This document shows, one piece after another, positions 7,840 through 16,424 of a stretch of 64,000 nucleotides of DNA. Each line of letters starts with the position of its first letter. Positions within the stretch are counted from its first letter, which is position 1. Source of the DNA: Thalassospira sp. ER-Se-21-Dark. GTDB lineage: Bacteria > Pseudomonadota > Alphaproteobacteria > Rhodospirillales > Thalassospiraceae. The stretch is from contig NZ_VDEZ01000001.1 of the NCBI RefSeq assembly GCF_017922435.1, forward strand, positions 124,001 through 188,000. Direction: 5' to 3'. A program made the translations under genes and the position numbers. The notes under the pieces are model-generated. The model was given only the letters and a program-made list of their open reading frames with translations. It had not been told where the DNA came from and did not search any database.

Positions 7840-9804
7840 TTAAGCTGCGAACACTTCACAAAGCTCATCAAGTGTAGCCAGAAGTTCCTTCAAGTTCAGC
7901 GGCTTTGACATCACTGTCACCGGTGCATCTGGCCCATCTTCATCCTCAACCGGTCGGTCAGCGTCGCCCGGGTGGCCGGTCATGACAATCACTGGCAGTG
8001 CGGGATTGCGTTCCCGAAGTTCCTTGACCAAGGCGTTGCCATCCATATGAGGCATGCGAATGTCTGTAATCAGGATGTCAGGCTGCACAACACCCGCAAT
8101 CGCCAACGCATCTTCACCGTTGTTTGCGGCGGAAACATTAAAGCCCTGTGCTTCAAGATATCCCGAGATGATTTCCATGGCATCAAGTTCGTCATCGACG
8201 ACAAGCACGCGAATTTTGCCGCGTGCTTCGGCATTCGGCGGCACCTTGGTCAGCCAGCCATCCTCCTGACCTGCGTCGGAATGATGATCCACCTTCGCGG
8301 TGTCCACATCCGCAAGCGGCAGAGTGATTTCGAAACAGGCCCCGTCACCCTCATTTCGGACATCAATTCGGCCGCCCATGGCCTCGACAATGCCAAAACT
8401 GACCGACAGCCCGAGTCCAGTTCCCTTTCCAACATCCTTGGTCGTAAAGAACGGATGAAACAGCAAGTCAATGGCGGCTTCCGGAACACCCCCGCCATTG
8501 TCGTTGACAGCCAGTTTCAATGACTTCCGGGCTTCGTCAACCATTGCGCTGACACGGATCAAACCTCCGATACTGCCGGCATCATCACCGCTTTCGTTTA
8601 TGGCATCGCGCGCGTTGCTTAGCATATTGACTAGAACCTGTTCCAACTGAACCTGCCGGCCATTGACGAAACAGCGCTGCCGGGGGGCCACAACATCAAT
8701 TGCAATGCCCGACAATCTGCAATCATGTTCGACCATGTCCACAGCACGCTCAACCGCTTTCATGACGTCGAACGGCGCAAAATCATCGTCGTCCGGACGG
8801 CTATATATCTGAAGATGCTTGATGATTTCGGACATGCGCTCTGTCTGGGAACTGATGAGCGCCAGTCTTTCGCGCTGGAAGGCCGGTTTCACGGCATCCA
8901 GATCATATTGCAGGGCGCAGGTATCTGCGGCCATCCGGATGACGTTTAGCGGCTGATTCATTTCGTGGGCAACGGATGCTGCCATTTCGCCAAGCGTTGC
9001 CAGTTTGGACGTTTGAACCAGTTGACGTTCAACTTTGCGTTTGTCGGTAACATCTTCTGCCAGCATCAGCATGGCTGGCGCCCCCTCGTGGGTGAAGGCA
9101 ATGGCCGAGACTTCCAGCTCGACATTTTCGCCTTCCGGGCGTTGGCAGATGATTGTGAAGTCCGCACGCCCCGGATACCCGTTTCGATAGCGCGAAATAT
9201 ACTCCTCAAGCGTTTCGCGGCTTGAAGGATGCACCATTTCCATGAAGGATCGCCCGACCAGTTTATCACTGTCGCGCGCGCCCAAAATGCTGACACCCTG
9301 CTGGTTCATATAGACGATCTCTTCACCACTCAGGACAGAGATCAGTTCTGGTGCCAGCTCGACCAGTTTGCGGTAACGCTCTTCACTCTCCTTGAGCGCG
9401 CGTTCGGCGCGCGACCGTTCAATCGCATACCTGATGGAACGCCTGATTGTACGGCCATCAGGAAATTCCTTGGTCAGATAGTCTTCAGCGCCATGTTGAA
9501 GGGCTTCGAACGCAAGTTCTTCGTCCTTGTGGCCGGTCAGGACGACGACGGGTGCGGCATTGGCACAACTGCGTACACGGCTGATGGTCTGCACGCCAGA
9601 CGAGTCCGGCAAGGTCAGATCCAGCAAAACAACATCAAACAGCGCCTCTGGGCCGTCACAATTCAGCACCGCCATTGCGGATGCAAGATCGCTTCGATGC
9701 TCGATATCAAACGGCTCGCCGGTTTCTTCCAGCAGGGTACGCACAAGAAACGCATCCCCGGGATTATCTTCGACAAGAAGAATTCGGAACCGTTGTTCAG
9801 GCAT
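7840..9804 (-). CDS. Hybrid sensor histidine kinase (REC-PAS-HisKA-HATPase-REC)
   Basis: 654 residues with, in order: an N-terminal receiver (about 5-125; Glu12-Asp13, phosphoacceptor Asp62 in VVLLDLTLPD), a PAS domain (about 140-255), a dimerisation/phosphoacceptor helix with the H-box SVAHEMNQPLN, a HATPase domain with N-box LVNMLSNARDAI, G1 DNGGGVP and G2 GKGTGLGLS, and a second receiver at the C-terminus (VLVVDDELDA, ITDIRMPHMDG). No membrane segment is visible, so it is probably cytoplasmic. ATG 9804 has GGAA 8 nt upstream; ATG 9813 is the alternative. The leading receiver suggests that it is itself the target of another kinase. Confidence 0.92.
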   Translation of the reverse strand: MPEQRFRILLVEDNPGDAFLVRTLLEETGEPFDIEHRSDLASAMAVLNCDGPEALFDVVLLDLTLPDSSGVQTISRVRSCANAAPVVVLTGHKDEELAFEALQHGAEDYLTKEFPDGRTIRRSIRYAIERSRAERALKESEERYRKLVELAPELISVLSGEEIVYMNQQGVSILGARDSDKLVGRSFMEMVHPSSRETLEEYISRYRNGYPGRADFTIICQRPEGENVELEVSAIAFTHEGAPAMLMLAEDVTDKRKVERQLVQTSKLATLGEMAASVAHEMNQPLNVIRMAADTCALQYDLDAVKPAFQRERLALISSQTERMSEIIKHLQIYSRPDDDDFAPFDVMKAVERAVDMVEHDCRLSGIAIDVVAPRQRCFVNGRQVQLEQVLVNMLSNARDAINESGDDAGSIGGLIRVSAMVDEARKSLKLAVNDNGGGVPEAAIDLLFHPFFTTKDVGKGTGLGLSVSFGIVEAMGGRIDVRNEGDGACFEITLPLADVDTAKVDHHSDAGQEDGWLTKVPPNAEARGKIRVLVVDDELDAMEIISGYLEAQGFNVSAANNGEDALAIAGVVQPDILITDIRMPHMDGNALVKELRERNPALPVIVMTGHPGDADRPVEDEDGPDAPVTVMSKPLNLKELLATLDELCEVFAA

Positions 9805-9830
9805 CACGTTCATTTCCAGCTTTCAGAGAT

Positions 9831-9869
9831 ACGGGTTTTCGCACCGCATCGCACGGATCGAAAACCCGT
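9831..9869. terminator. Hairpin between acuI-like gene and hybrid kinase
   Basis: ACGGGTTTTCG and CGAAAACCCGT form an 11-bp stem around a 17-nt loop. There is no good T-run on either strand, so it may be a weak terminator, an RNA-stabilising hairpin or an operator of the kinase gene. Confidence 0.4.
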
Positions 9870-9893
9870 TGATTCTGCATGGTTTTGCGGGTG

Positions 9894-10892
9894 CTAGCAA
9901 TCCTGAACATCAACAAGCAGACGTCCCTGCACCTGCCCTTTGAGGATCTTCTCCCCCCATGGCAGAATATCGGACAGTGCAACTTTCGTTGTTGCAGATT
10001 GCAGTTGATCTTTGGGTAGTTCGCGCGCGAGGCGCTGCCATGCACGCACGCGTGTCTCGTAGGGACACATGACCGAATCAATCCCGATCAGTTTCACACC
10101 GCGCAACAGGAACGGGATAACTGTCCCGGGCAAATCCGGACCACCGGCAAGACCGCAGGCGGCAACGACACCATGGTATTTCATCTCGGAAAGAACGTGG
10201 GCAAGCGTCGTGCTACCAACACTGTCGATTGCCCCCACCCATCGTTCGGTCAGAAGAGGTTTGCTTGTATCGGTCAGTTCATTGCGATCAATGATCGTAC
10301 TTGCCCCGAGGTCACGGAGATACTGATGCGTTTCGGCCCGTCCCGTCGATGCGGCAACCCGATAGCCAAGCGCAGAAAGTATTGAAACAGCAACAGAACC
10401 GACACCCCCGGCGGCCCCGGTCACAAGGACTTCACCATCCTGCTTTGTCGACACACCCTGGTCTTCCAGTGCCATGACTGCCAGCATTGCGGTGAAGCCC
10501 GCCGTGCCGATTGCCATTGCCTGTGACGCATCAATTCCGGCAGGTAACGGAACAAGCCAATCGGCCCTCACCCGTGCAAGCTGGGCATACCCGCCCCAAT
10601 GGGCTTCGCCAACCCGCCAGCCGGTCAATACAACTTCATCGCCGGGCTTATACCGATCATCGGTTGATGAAACGACTTCGCCGGAAAAATCGACGCCGGG
10701 CACGTGGGGATAGGTGCGCACAAGCCGGCCCAATCCGTTCAGGACCATGCCGTCCTTATAATTGAGAGTTGACCATTTGACTCGAACCAGCACTTCTCCT
10801 GCGGGCAGGTCATCTGTCGTCAAGTTCTTGAATTCTGCTGTAACGCTTTTTTCTTTCTGGTCCAGGACCAGTGCGCGAAATGAGTCAGCCAT
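9894..10892 (-). CDS. acuI: AcuI-like acrylyl-CoA reductase / YhdH-type quinone oxidoreductase
   Basis: A 332-residue medium-chain dehydrogenase/reductase of the YhdH/YhfP/AcuI group. Visible signatures are WSTLNYKDGMVLNG, PHVPGVDFSGEV, the GTAGFTAMLAV block and the nucleotide-binding VTGAAGGVGSVAV. It lacks the structural-zinc cysteines of alcohol dehydrogenases. AcuI reduces acrylyl-CoA to propionyl-CoA with NADPH, detoxifying acrylate in DMSP and 3-hydroxypropionate metabolism. GGGAGGATCCC precedes the ATG. No DMSP lyase is nearby, so the specific substrate is inferred from family likeness only. Confidence 0.85.
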   Translation of the reverse strand: MADSFRALVLDQKEKSVTAEFKNLTTDDLPAGEVLVRVKWSTLNYKDGMVLNGLGRLVRTYPHVPGVDFSGEVVSSTDDRYKPGDEVVLTGWRVGEAHWGGYAQLARVRADWLVPLPAGIDASQAMAIGTAGFTAMLAVMALEDQGVSTKQDGEVLVTGAAGGVGSVAVSILSALGYRVAASTGRAETHQYLRDLGASTIIDRNELTDTSKPLLTERWVGAIDSVGSTTLAHVLSEMKYHGVVAACGLAGGPDLPGTVIPFLLRGVKLIGIDSVMCPYETRVRAWQRLARELPKDQLQSATTKVALSDILPWGEKILKGQVQGRLLVDVQDC

Positions 10893-10986
10893 GGGATCCT
10901 CCCGATCTGTTCGGATGATCGATCAAGAGTATGGTGCCCACCACCGTGCGTCAAACACGCAGGTTACATCCGACAAGACGGATTGA

Positions 10987-11346
10987 CTAATCAGCCGCGG
11001 GAATGCTTAAAGGTTCAAGGGAGTTGTCCATACCACCCATCACCGCAACAGCGATAACCACAATCGCCAGAATACCAAGATAGACAAACAAGCGACGCGA
11101 CCCGGGCTGTTTTTGTAAGTCGTCTTGGATGACTTCGCGTTGCACATCGTCAGGCAGGCTTCGATAGGACAGCCATCCCAACAAAGGCACGATCACAAGA
11201 TCATCCAACCAGCCAATCCCGACCAAAATATCGGGCAGGAAATCAACCGGACTGACCAGATAGACCAGACCGGTCAGTAAAAGAAGCTTGGATTTCAGCG
11301 CCACATCTTTACGCATCAAAGTGCGCAACAGGTTGGGTACGATCAT
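10987..11346 (-). CDS. YkvA/DUF1232 family membrane protein
   Basis: The protein carries the DUF1232 core KLLLLTGLVYLVSPVDFLPD followed by GIGWLDDLVIVPLLGWL, with the conserved SPxDxxPD. A further membrane helix (LFVYLGILAIVVIAVAVMGG) is near the C-terminus. Function is unknown in the family. Start uncertain: ATG 11346 is given, but a TTG at 11367 extends the frame by 7 residues. It follows an unknown leftward gene by 16-37 nt. Confidence 0.85.
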   Translation of the reverse strand: MIVPNLLRTLMRKDVALKSKLLLLTGLVYLVSPVDFLPDILVGIGWLDDLVIVPLLGWLSYRSLPDDVQREVIQDDLQKQPGSRRLFVYLGILAIVVIAVAVMGGMDNSLEPLSIPAAD

Positions 11347-11382
11347 CCAGACCGAAGCTTTTCTCAAAGGCAGTTACCCGCT

Positions 11383-11691
11383 TCAACGATGCAGTGGCGT
11401 GACATAGGCAGAGTAAGCAATCCGCATTGCGCGCGCAAACTTTTCACGCTGCTCAGCACTGGTTACCTGCTCCGTCACATCAACCCCGATTGATCCGCAA
11501 TCAATCGTACATTTGTCATAAACAGTGCTCGGGAGCTTGAATTCATATGTCGCGCCCAGTGTCGCACTTTCTTTCAAGGGTAGTGCCTTAATCGACTTCG
11601 CGTGTAAATCACTCGGCGGTACAGTCATCCATGCCAGCAACAATGCAAAACCAAGAACCGCCAACATCGCCAGTTTATCAAGATACAGCAT
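11383..11691 (-). CDS. Hypothetical protein with N-terminal membrane anchor
   Basis: 102 residues; the N-terminus (MLYLDKLAMLAVLGFALLLA) is a signal anchor or uncleaved signal peptide. The rest is soluble, presumably periplasmic, with two cysteines four residues apart (KCTIDCG) that could form a disulfide or bind a metal. I do not recognise a family. The start is ATG 11691, with an in-frame GTG just upstream. It is likely co-transcribed with the YkvA gene below it. Confidence 0.6.
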   Translation of the reverse strand: MLYLDKLAMLAVLGFALLLAWMTVPPSDLHAKSIKALPLKESATLGATYEFKLPSTVYDKCTIDCGSIGVDVTEQVTSAEQREKFARAMRIAYSAYVTPLHR

Positions 11692-11767
11692 CACTCATGT
11701 CCCAACAGCATATCTGTTAATTGTTATTTGCAATTAAGAAATGCCGGAGCGCGTGATTTGTTCCCGC

Positions 11768-11793
11768 AAAAGTTAAGACGTCTTAACTTTTTT
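11768..11793 (-). terminator. Palindromic terminator containing the asnB stop codon
   Basis: A perfect 24-bp palindrome (11768-11791) centred on GACGTC, with A- and T-runs at its ends. The TAA stop of the asparagine synthetase (11783-11785) lies inside the stem. Read leftward it ends in TTTT. Confidence 0.6.
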
Positions 11794-13555
11794 GAAAACT
11801 GGCGAGTGTTTCGAAAACGTCCGGGCAAGGCGCATGCCCGAGAACATTCGCCTGATGCCAAAGCGCATAGAACAGCAAATGCCAACACGCAGCACCTTCA
11901 CGTTTGCCCGGAGTGTTGAAAAGTTTTTCCACCCTGTGCGCATCTGCGATCTCGATAATGCCGGCCTGCCGGGCGACCAGCGGCCCCAACTCCTTGCCGC
12001 GCGCTGCAATCCATTCTGAAACCGGAACCGTGAAGCCGCGCTTCTTGGCAAACGGCTTTGCCATCGGCAAACAGCGTTCCAGCCAACTGCGCAACAGGAA
12101 CTTGCCAACGCCCTTTCTGACCTTGAGGCGATCGGGAAGTTGGTAGGAGAACTCGGCGACAACCGGATCAAGAAACGGTGTGCGCCCCTCCAGACCATGC
12201 GACATCAGCATTCGATCAAGCTTGAGCAACAAATCATTGGGCAACCAGTCGGCGCAGTCCACGGCCTGAGCAATCGCCAGACGCGACCGTTTCCCCCGGC
12301 TTTCACGACTTTCCGACGCTGCAATGCCATCACGCCACCCCTCCAGCACACCGGGCCGCAAGACATCAATCTTGTCAAACGTCCCCTTGGAGCGCATCAC
12401 ACGACCGCCGAGCAAAAAGGGGCGCATGACCGACCGGTACCGACCGTAGCCACCAAACAGCTCGTCACCGCCCTCGCCCGACAGCACAACCTTGAAATCG
12501 CGCGCGGCTTCCCTGGCAAGCTTGTAGGTCGGAAGAATGGCATAATCCGCTGCCGGATCATCCATTCGCGCGGCCACCTCCGGCAATAGCGTCCAGAAGT
12601 CATTTTCGGAAAACATCACTTCGATATGGTTGGCGTTGCATGCCTTGGCGACCTCTCGGGCGAGCTCGCGTTCATCATGTACGCTGCTGGCGTCAAACGC
12701 CGCAGTATAGGCCGTTACCGGCCTCTCATTAAGCCGGTGCATCATACCAAGCAAGGACGCACTATCGACCCCGCCCGACAGGAACATGGCATAATCGACA
12801 TCAGATCTTTGATGCAGTCGAACGGATTCCTCGAACACCCGGTCCCACTCATAAAGCGCACTTTCGAGATTATTCCCGGTCGCACCTGTATCACTGAGAA
12901 CCTGATGACGCCGGCGCTCGACTATCCGTCCGTTTTTCAAAACGATGGTTTCACCGGGCTGCAGTCGTTTGATCCCATCAAGGATCATGTCCGAGCCAGT
13001 GGTGAATTGCACCTGAAGCAACTCGGACCGGGCATCTTCGCGCACTTCCCGTCCGACAAGTCCGGCAGCAACCAATGCCTGCGCTTCGGACGCGAATGCG
13101 AAATATTCAGGGGTTTCAACGTAGTAAATCTGCTTGATACCAAACGGGTCGCGACACAGAACGACCTGATTGTCGACCACATCATGAATAGCAAAGGCAT
13201 ACATGCCACGCAGCTGATCAAACCCGCCAATACCATCGCGCACGAATTTGCGAAGTGCAGTCTCGCTGTCGGAATGGGTTTTAAAGCCCTCTTCACCCAG
13301 ATCTTTTCTGAGCTCGAGATAATTGTAAATCTCACCGTTGGCGATCAAAGCACTACCATTTTCGTGGTAAAGCGGCTGGTCACCAGTATTGAGATCGATA
13401 ATTGCCAAGCGTGTCTGGATGAAACCTACGGGACCTTTGACATAGCGCCCGTCACCATCTGGTCCGCGATGCCCCAATGCATCACGTAAACCATCAAGGA
13501 TTTCAGGATCAAGGGATTGCTTGTCCTTGGCGATATAACCGGCAATTCCGCACAT
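11783..13555 (-). CDS. asnB: Asparagine synthetase, glutamine-hydrolysing (glycan-cluster copy)
   Basis: 590 residues. The N-terminal glutaminase half starts MCGIAGY, giving the Cys2 nucleophile after Met removal, and has HRGPDGDGRY and NGEIYNY. The synthetase half has the pyrophosphate loop SGGVDSASLLG and GEGGDELFGGYGRYR. It could form asparagine, or amidate a carboxyl on a sugar: copies inside LPS or capsule clusters, as here behind four glycosyltransferases, have been linked to uronamide formation. The ATG is preceded by GAGGTAA. A second asnB-like gene occurs at 45803. Confidence 0.9.
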   Translation of the reverse strand: MCGIAGYIAKDKQSLDPEILDGLRDALGHRGPDGDGRYVKGPVGFIQTRLAIIDLNTGDQPLYHENGSALIANGEIYNYLELRKDLGEEGFKTHSDSETALRKFVRDGIGGFDQLRGMYAFAIHDVVDNQVVLCRDPFGIKQIYYVETPEYFAFASEAQALVAAGLVGREVREDARSELLQVQFTTGSDMILDGIKRLQPGETIVLKNGRIVERRRHQVLSDTGATGNNLESALYEWDRVFEESVRLHQRSDVDYAMFLSGGVDSASLLGMMHRLNERPVTAYTAAFDASSVHDERELAREVAKACNANHIEVMFSENDFWTLLPEVAARMDDPAADYAILPTYKLAREAARDFKVVLSGEGGDELFGGYGRYRSVMRPFLLGGRVMRSKGTFDKIDVLRPGVLEGWRDGIAASESRESRGKRSRLAIAQAVDCADWLPNDLLLKLDRMLMSHGLEGRTPFLDPVVAEFSYQLPDRLKVRKGVGKFLLRSWLERCLPMAKPFAKKRGFTVPVSEWIAARGKELGPLVARQAGIIEIADAHRVEKLFNTPGKREGAACWHLLFYALWHQANVLGHAPCPDVFETLASFQKS

Positions 13556-13658
13556 TGGACAGTTACCTCAATGAGAGCCTTGTATTAGCTGATGAGGCTT
13601 TCTGCTATTCCACTGGAAGCAGGATAGGCGTTTTGATCAAAACAGCTACAGAACCTTT

Positions 13659-14693
13659 TTATGGGATCAATTCTTCAAAAGCCTCGGCAGCCTGCGCCCA
13701 CCCCCATGAACGCTGATTTTCAAGACATGCTTTGTGCTGCTTTTCCCATAAATCGTCGTCATTTAGAATTTCTGCGGTGCGTTTGGCAAATAAATCGTCA
13801 TCATTTGCAACAAATCCGGTTTTATCGTCGACAATGCGTTCAGTGACACAGCCAACATCCTGCACCACACATGGTATCCCCATAGCCTGAGCTTCGCCCA
13901 GCGCGAGACAGAAAGTTTCACCAACATCACCTCGATAAGGCATGACACGTGCGTGGCGCATCTCGTCCAAGAGTTGGCTTTTGGGCACAGGGCCCCGTAA
14001 AACAACACCCTTGTCGCGAAGTGTTTCAGCTTGATCAAGAATAACTTTCATCCGCTGCGCTTTTTCATCTCCAGCAGAACCGTAGGTTTGCGGCCCAGCA
14101 AAGACATGAAGTTCTGCATCCGGTGACAGTGGATGGATTTTTTCCGCCCACAAATTCACGAGCCAATCAAGAGAACGCAATGGATTTGATGTGAAAATCG
14201 CACGTTTTTTTCGAATTTCGTCGCCAACCTCTGCATTCATAAAGCGTTTCTCAATACCATAGGGGATAATGACCCGATCCCCGCAAGGTGCCCACCTTGG
14301 ATAAGTCAGAAGATGATGCTGCCCCGAGAAAACAATGGCTGGTTTAATTTTCCATAAGCGGGAAAGATACCGCCATTTAAGCAAATACTTGGCCGGATTA
14401 TGTATCCAGAAAATCGTGCGTTTTGCTCTGGGCATGCAGCCCATCAATTCAAAGCCGCGATTGGCGATATAGAGATCAGCAGTGTCGGGAAAACCATCAG
14501 ATAGCGGGCGCCACTTCACCCCGTTATTCTCATGAGGTTCACCACACTTGTTAATGATTCTAACATCGTGACCACGCTCTGCCAGTGCCTCTGCCAAAGA
14601 GATAAATGCCGTTTCAGCCCCCCCCAAAGGGCGGTGTTCCAGCGTAAATCCGTCAAACTCTATACCACCATCAGCCAGAACGATTGTTGCCAT
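13659..14693 (-). CDS. Glycosyltransferase, family 4-like (GT-B)
   Basis: 344 residues. ADGGIEFDGFTLEHRPLGGA is an N-terminal nucleotide-sugar glycosyltransferase block, and GETFCLALGEAQAMGIPCVV is the C-terminal GT4 donor-binding motif with the E-x7-E-like glutamates. It starts 4 nt after the upstream GT2 gene ends. AT content looks raised compared with housekeeping neighbours. Likely adds a sugar to an LPS core or O-chain on the cytoplasmic side; donor and acceptor unknown. Confidence 0.85.
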   Translation of the reverse strand: MATIVLADGGIEFDGFTLEHRPLGGAETAFISLAEALAERGHDVRIINKCGEPHENNGVKWRPLSDGFPDTADLYIANRGFELMGCMPRAKRTIFWIHNPAKYLLKWRYLSRLWKIKPAIVFSGQHHLLTYPRWAPCGDRVIIPYGIEKRFMNAEVGDEIRKKRAIFTSNPLRSLDWLVNLWAEKIHPLSPDAELHVFAGPQTYGSAGDEKAQRMKVILDQAETLRDKGVVLRGPVPKSQLLDEMRHARVMPYRGDVGETFCLALGEAQAMGIPCVVQDVGCVTERIVDDKTGFVANDDDLFAKRTAEILNDDDLWEKQHKACLENQRSWGWAQAAEAFEELIP

Positions 14694-14697
14694 GAGA

Positions 14698-15462
14698 TCA
14701 ATTTTCCTCGTGTTTGGCTTTTAGATAAGAGAGCACAGGAAACAGCCCAGCAAAAAGGGCGATCAGAAAGCCGATGCCACCTTCTTTGTATCCTTTCCGA
14801 CCGATGTAGCAGCGAATAAAGCGCGAGAAAAACCGCCTGAGATTATTTGAAAAACTACCTATTTTACCGCTATCACGCAAATCGGCGGCGCGCGCGGTAG
14901 AATAACTGTCCAATCGCTTAATCATGTCCGAAATATTGCGATCCACGTAGTGCCGCACAGGGTGTATTAATTTGGGACCTTTTTCCCCTTGAAAAGAAAG
15001 AGCTGGATGAACTCTTTGAGGTCCCCAGGTTTTGCAACCTGCGCGAAACAAACCCGGATAGGCAGGTTTCCCAAATGACGCCCCCCAACCGTGCAGAACC
15101 AACCGGTCTCCGACATAGTTGTGGACTGTCAGGTGATGAAAACCAAATTTACTGGTTTTAATCACTTCGCGGATTTCCTGCGCCAATTCTTCTGAGACGT
15201 GCTCATCGGCATCGACCTCAAGAACCCAGTCACCACTCACTTTAGAGAGCGCGTAATTACGGCGCTCTCCTTCAATACTCCAACTACCCACCAGCGTTTT
15301 TGCACCTGCCTGTTTGGCTATTTCCTCTGTACCATCGGTACACTTATCGCACAGAACAATGATTTCGTCGGCAAAGGCGACATGCAACAAACAAGAGGGC
15401 AGACGCTCTTCCTCGTTATGGGCAGTAATGACTACTGACAGTTTTGGCGTCGAACTCATCAT
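14698..15462 (-). CDS. Glycosyltransferase family 2, WaaE/KdtX-like
   Basis: 254 residues of GT-A fold. SVVITAHNEEERLPSCL begins the fold, CDKCTDGTEEIA follows, and WVLEVDADEH contains the DxD metal-binding motif. The sequence resembles WaaE/KdtX, which adds a hexose to the inner LPS core. The C-terminal part (RFFSRFIRCYIGRKG then GFLIALFAGLFPVLSYL) is a hydrophobic membrane-association region typical of that subgroup. It overlaps the GT9 gene by 4 nt, so translation is probably coupled. Confidence 0.85.
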   Translation of the reverse strand: MMSSTPKLSVVITAHNEEERLPSCLLHVAFADEIIVLCDKCTDGTEEIAKQAGAKTLVGSWSIEGERRNYALSKVSGDWVLEVDADEHVSEELAQEIREVIKTSKFGFHHLTVHNYVGDRLVLHGWGASFGKPAYPGLFRAGCKTWGPQRVHPALSFQGEKGPKLIHPVRHYVDRNISDMIKRLDSYSTARAADLRDSGKIGSFSNNLRRFFSRFIRCYIGRKGYKEGGIGFLIALFAGLFPVLSYLKAKHEEN

Positions 15463-16421
15463 TGAACAGATCCATCCTTGCGTGCAAGCAACTCTCTTGC
15501 GGCCTGAAAAACCTTCTCAACTGGCAGGCTATCCATTTGCGTTTCGTGGGAGCGCCATATCTCGCCGGCCTTCCAAATTTCTTCAACAGATTTGTCAGCT
15601 CGTACGTGCGCTGTAGTCGTACCGCAAGGCCCATAATTCTCTTCTCGCGTCGGACCGAACAGACCAAGGGTCGGAATGCCTGCTGCTGCTGCCATATGCA
15701 TCAAACCACTGTCATTTCCGACATAGAGATCGCTACGTTCCAAACAGGCTTGAACGGTCAACAAGTCCTCATCGCCAAAAATTACTGTTCGCTCTTCGGG
15801 TCTTAAGAATTCAATAACAGGCTTCGCAGCTTCGCGCTCGTTAGGAGCCCCGACCAAAAGCAAATGCGCATTTGGTAAAAGGCCTTCACTTGCTCGAATA
15901 TACGCAATCAACTCAATGAAACGATCCGTAGCCCAAGTTTTCCCACCCCAGTTGGCAGATGGACCAATTGCTAGCACCTTACGGCCATCATTAGGTAGCA
16001 GATTAATAGCGCGTTCTCGATGCTCGCTTTTCGTCCATACCTTGGGATAAAGCCAATGCGCCAGACCTATTGTACTTGCCATCTGCTCAACACGGTGCAC
16101 GCGATCATCATTCCCCTGCAACACCAGCCGCTTCCGCCCCGGCAACACATAAGCCGTCGCACTGCCACGCAGGTCGACAATGATGTCCCACCAGTTCAGG
16201 ACAACCGATTTCCAGAGTTTCCACCAGTGGCCACCGCGTTTTTGCTTTGGCATTTTGATGATGCGTTCGAGGTTTGGAACACCTTCGAAAATCGGAGCGG
16301 CAACCGGGCCGCAGGCGACCGTCACACGGATACCGGGATAGGTTTCGACATAATGGCGCAAAACCGATGTCGAGAGTACCGCATCGCCCAGACGGTTTGA
16401 CGTTATGAACAGCAGGCGCAC
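15459..16421 (-). CDS. Glycosyltransferase family 9 (heptosyltransferase-like)
   Basis: 320 residues. SNRLGDAVLSTSVL is the N-terminal heptosyltransferase motif, AIGPSANWGGKTW the central one, and YVGNDSGLMHMAAAAGIPTL with LFGPTREENYGP the ADP-heptose-binding end. Such enzymes extend the heptose region of LPS core; family 9 members in glycan clusters sometimes use other sugars. The start is GTG 16421, with GGAGAAAC upstream. It is third of five leftward genes from 17465. Confidence 0.88.
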   Translation of the reverse strand: MRLLFITSNRLGDAVLSTSVLRHYVETYPGIRVTVACGPVAAPIFEGVPNLERIIKMPKQKRGGHWWKLWKSVVLNWWDIIVDLRGSATAYVLPGRKRLVLQGNDDRVHRVEQMASTIGLAHWLYPKVWTKSEHRERAINLLPNDGRKVLAIGPSANWGGKTWATDRFIELIAYIRASEGLLPNAHLLLVGAPNEREAAKPVIEFLRPEERTVIFGDEDLLTVQACLERSDLYVGNDSGLMHMAAAAGIPTLGLFGPTREENYGPCGTTTAHVRADKSVEEIWKAGEIWRSHETQMDSLPVEKVFQAARELLARKDGSVQ

Positions 16422-16424
16422 GGC

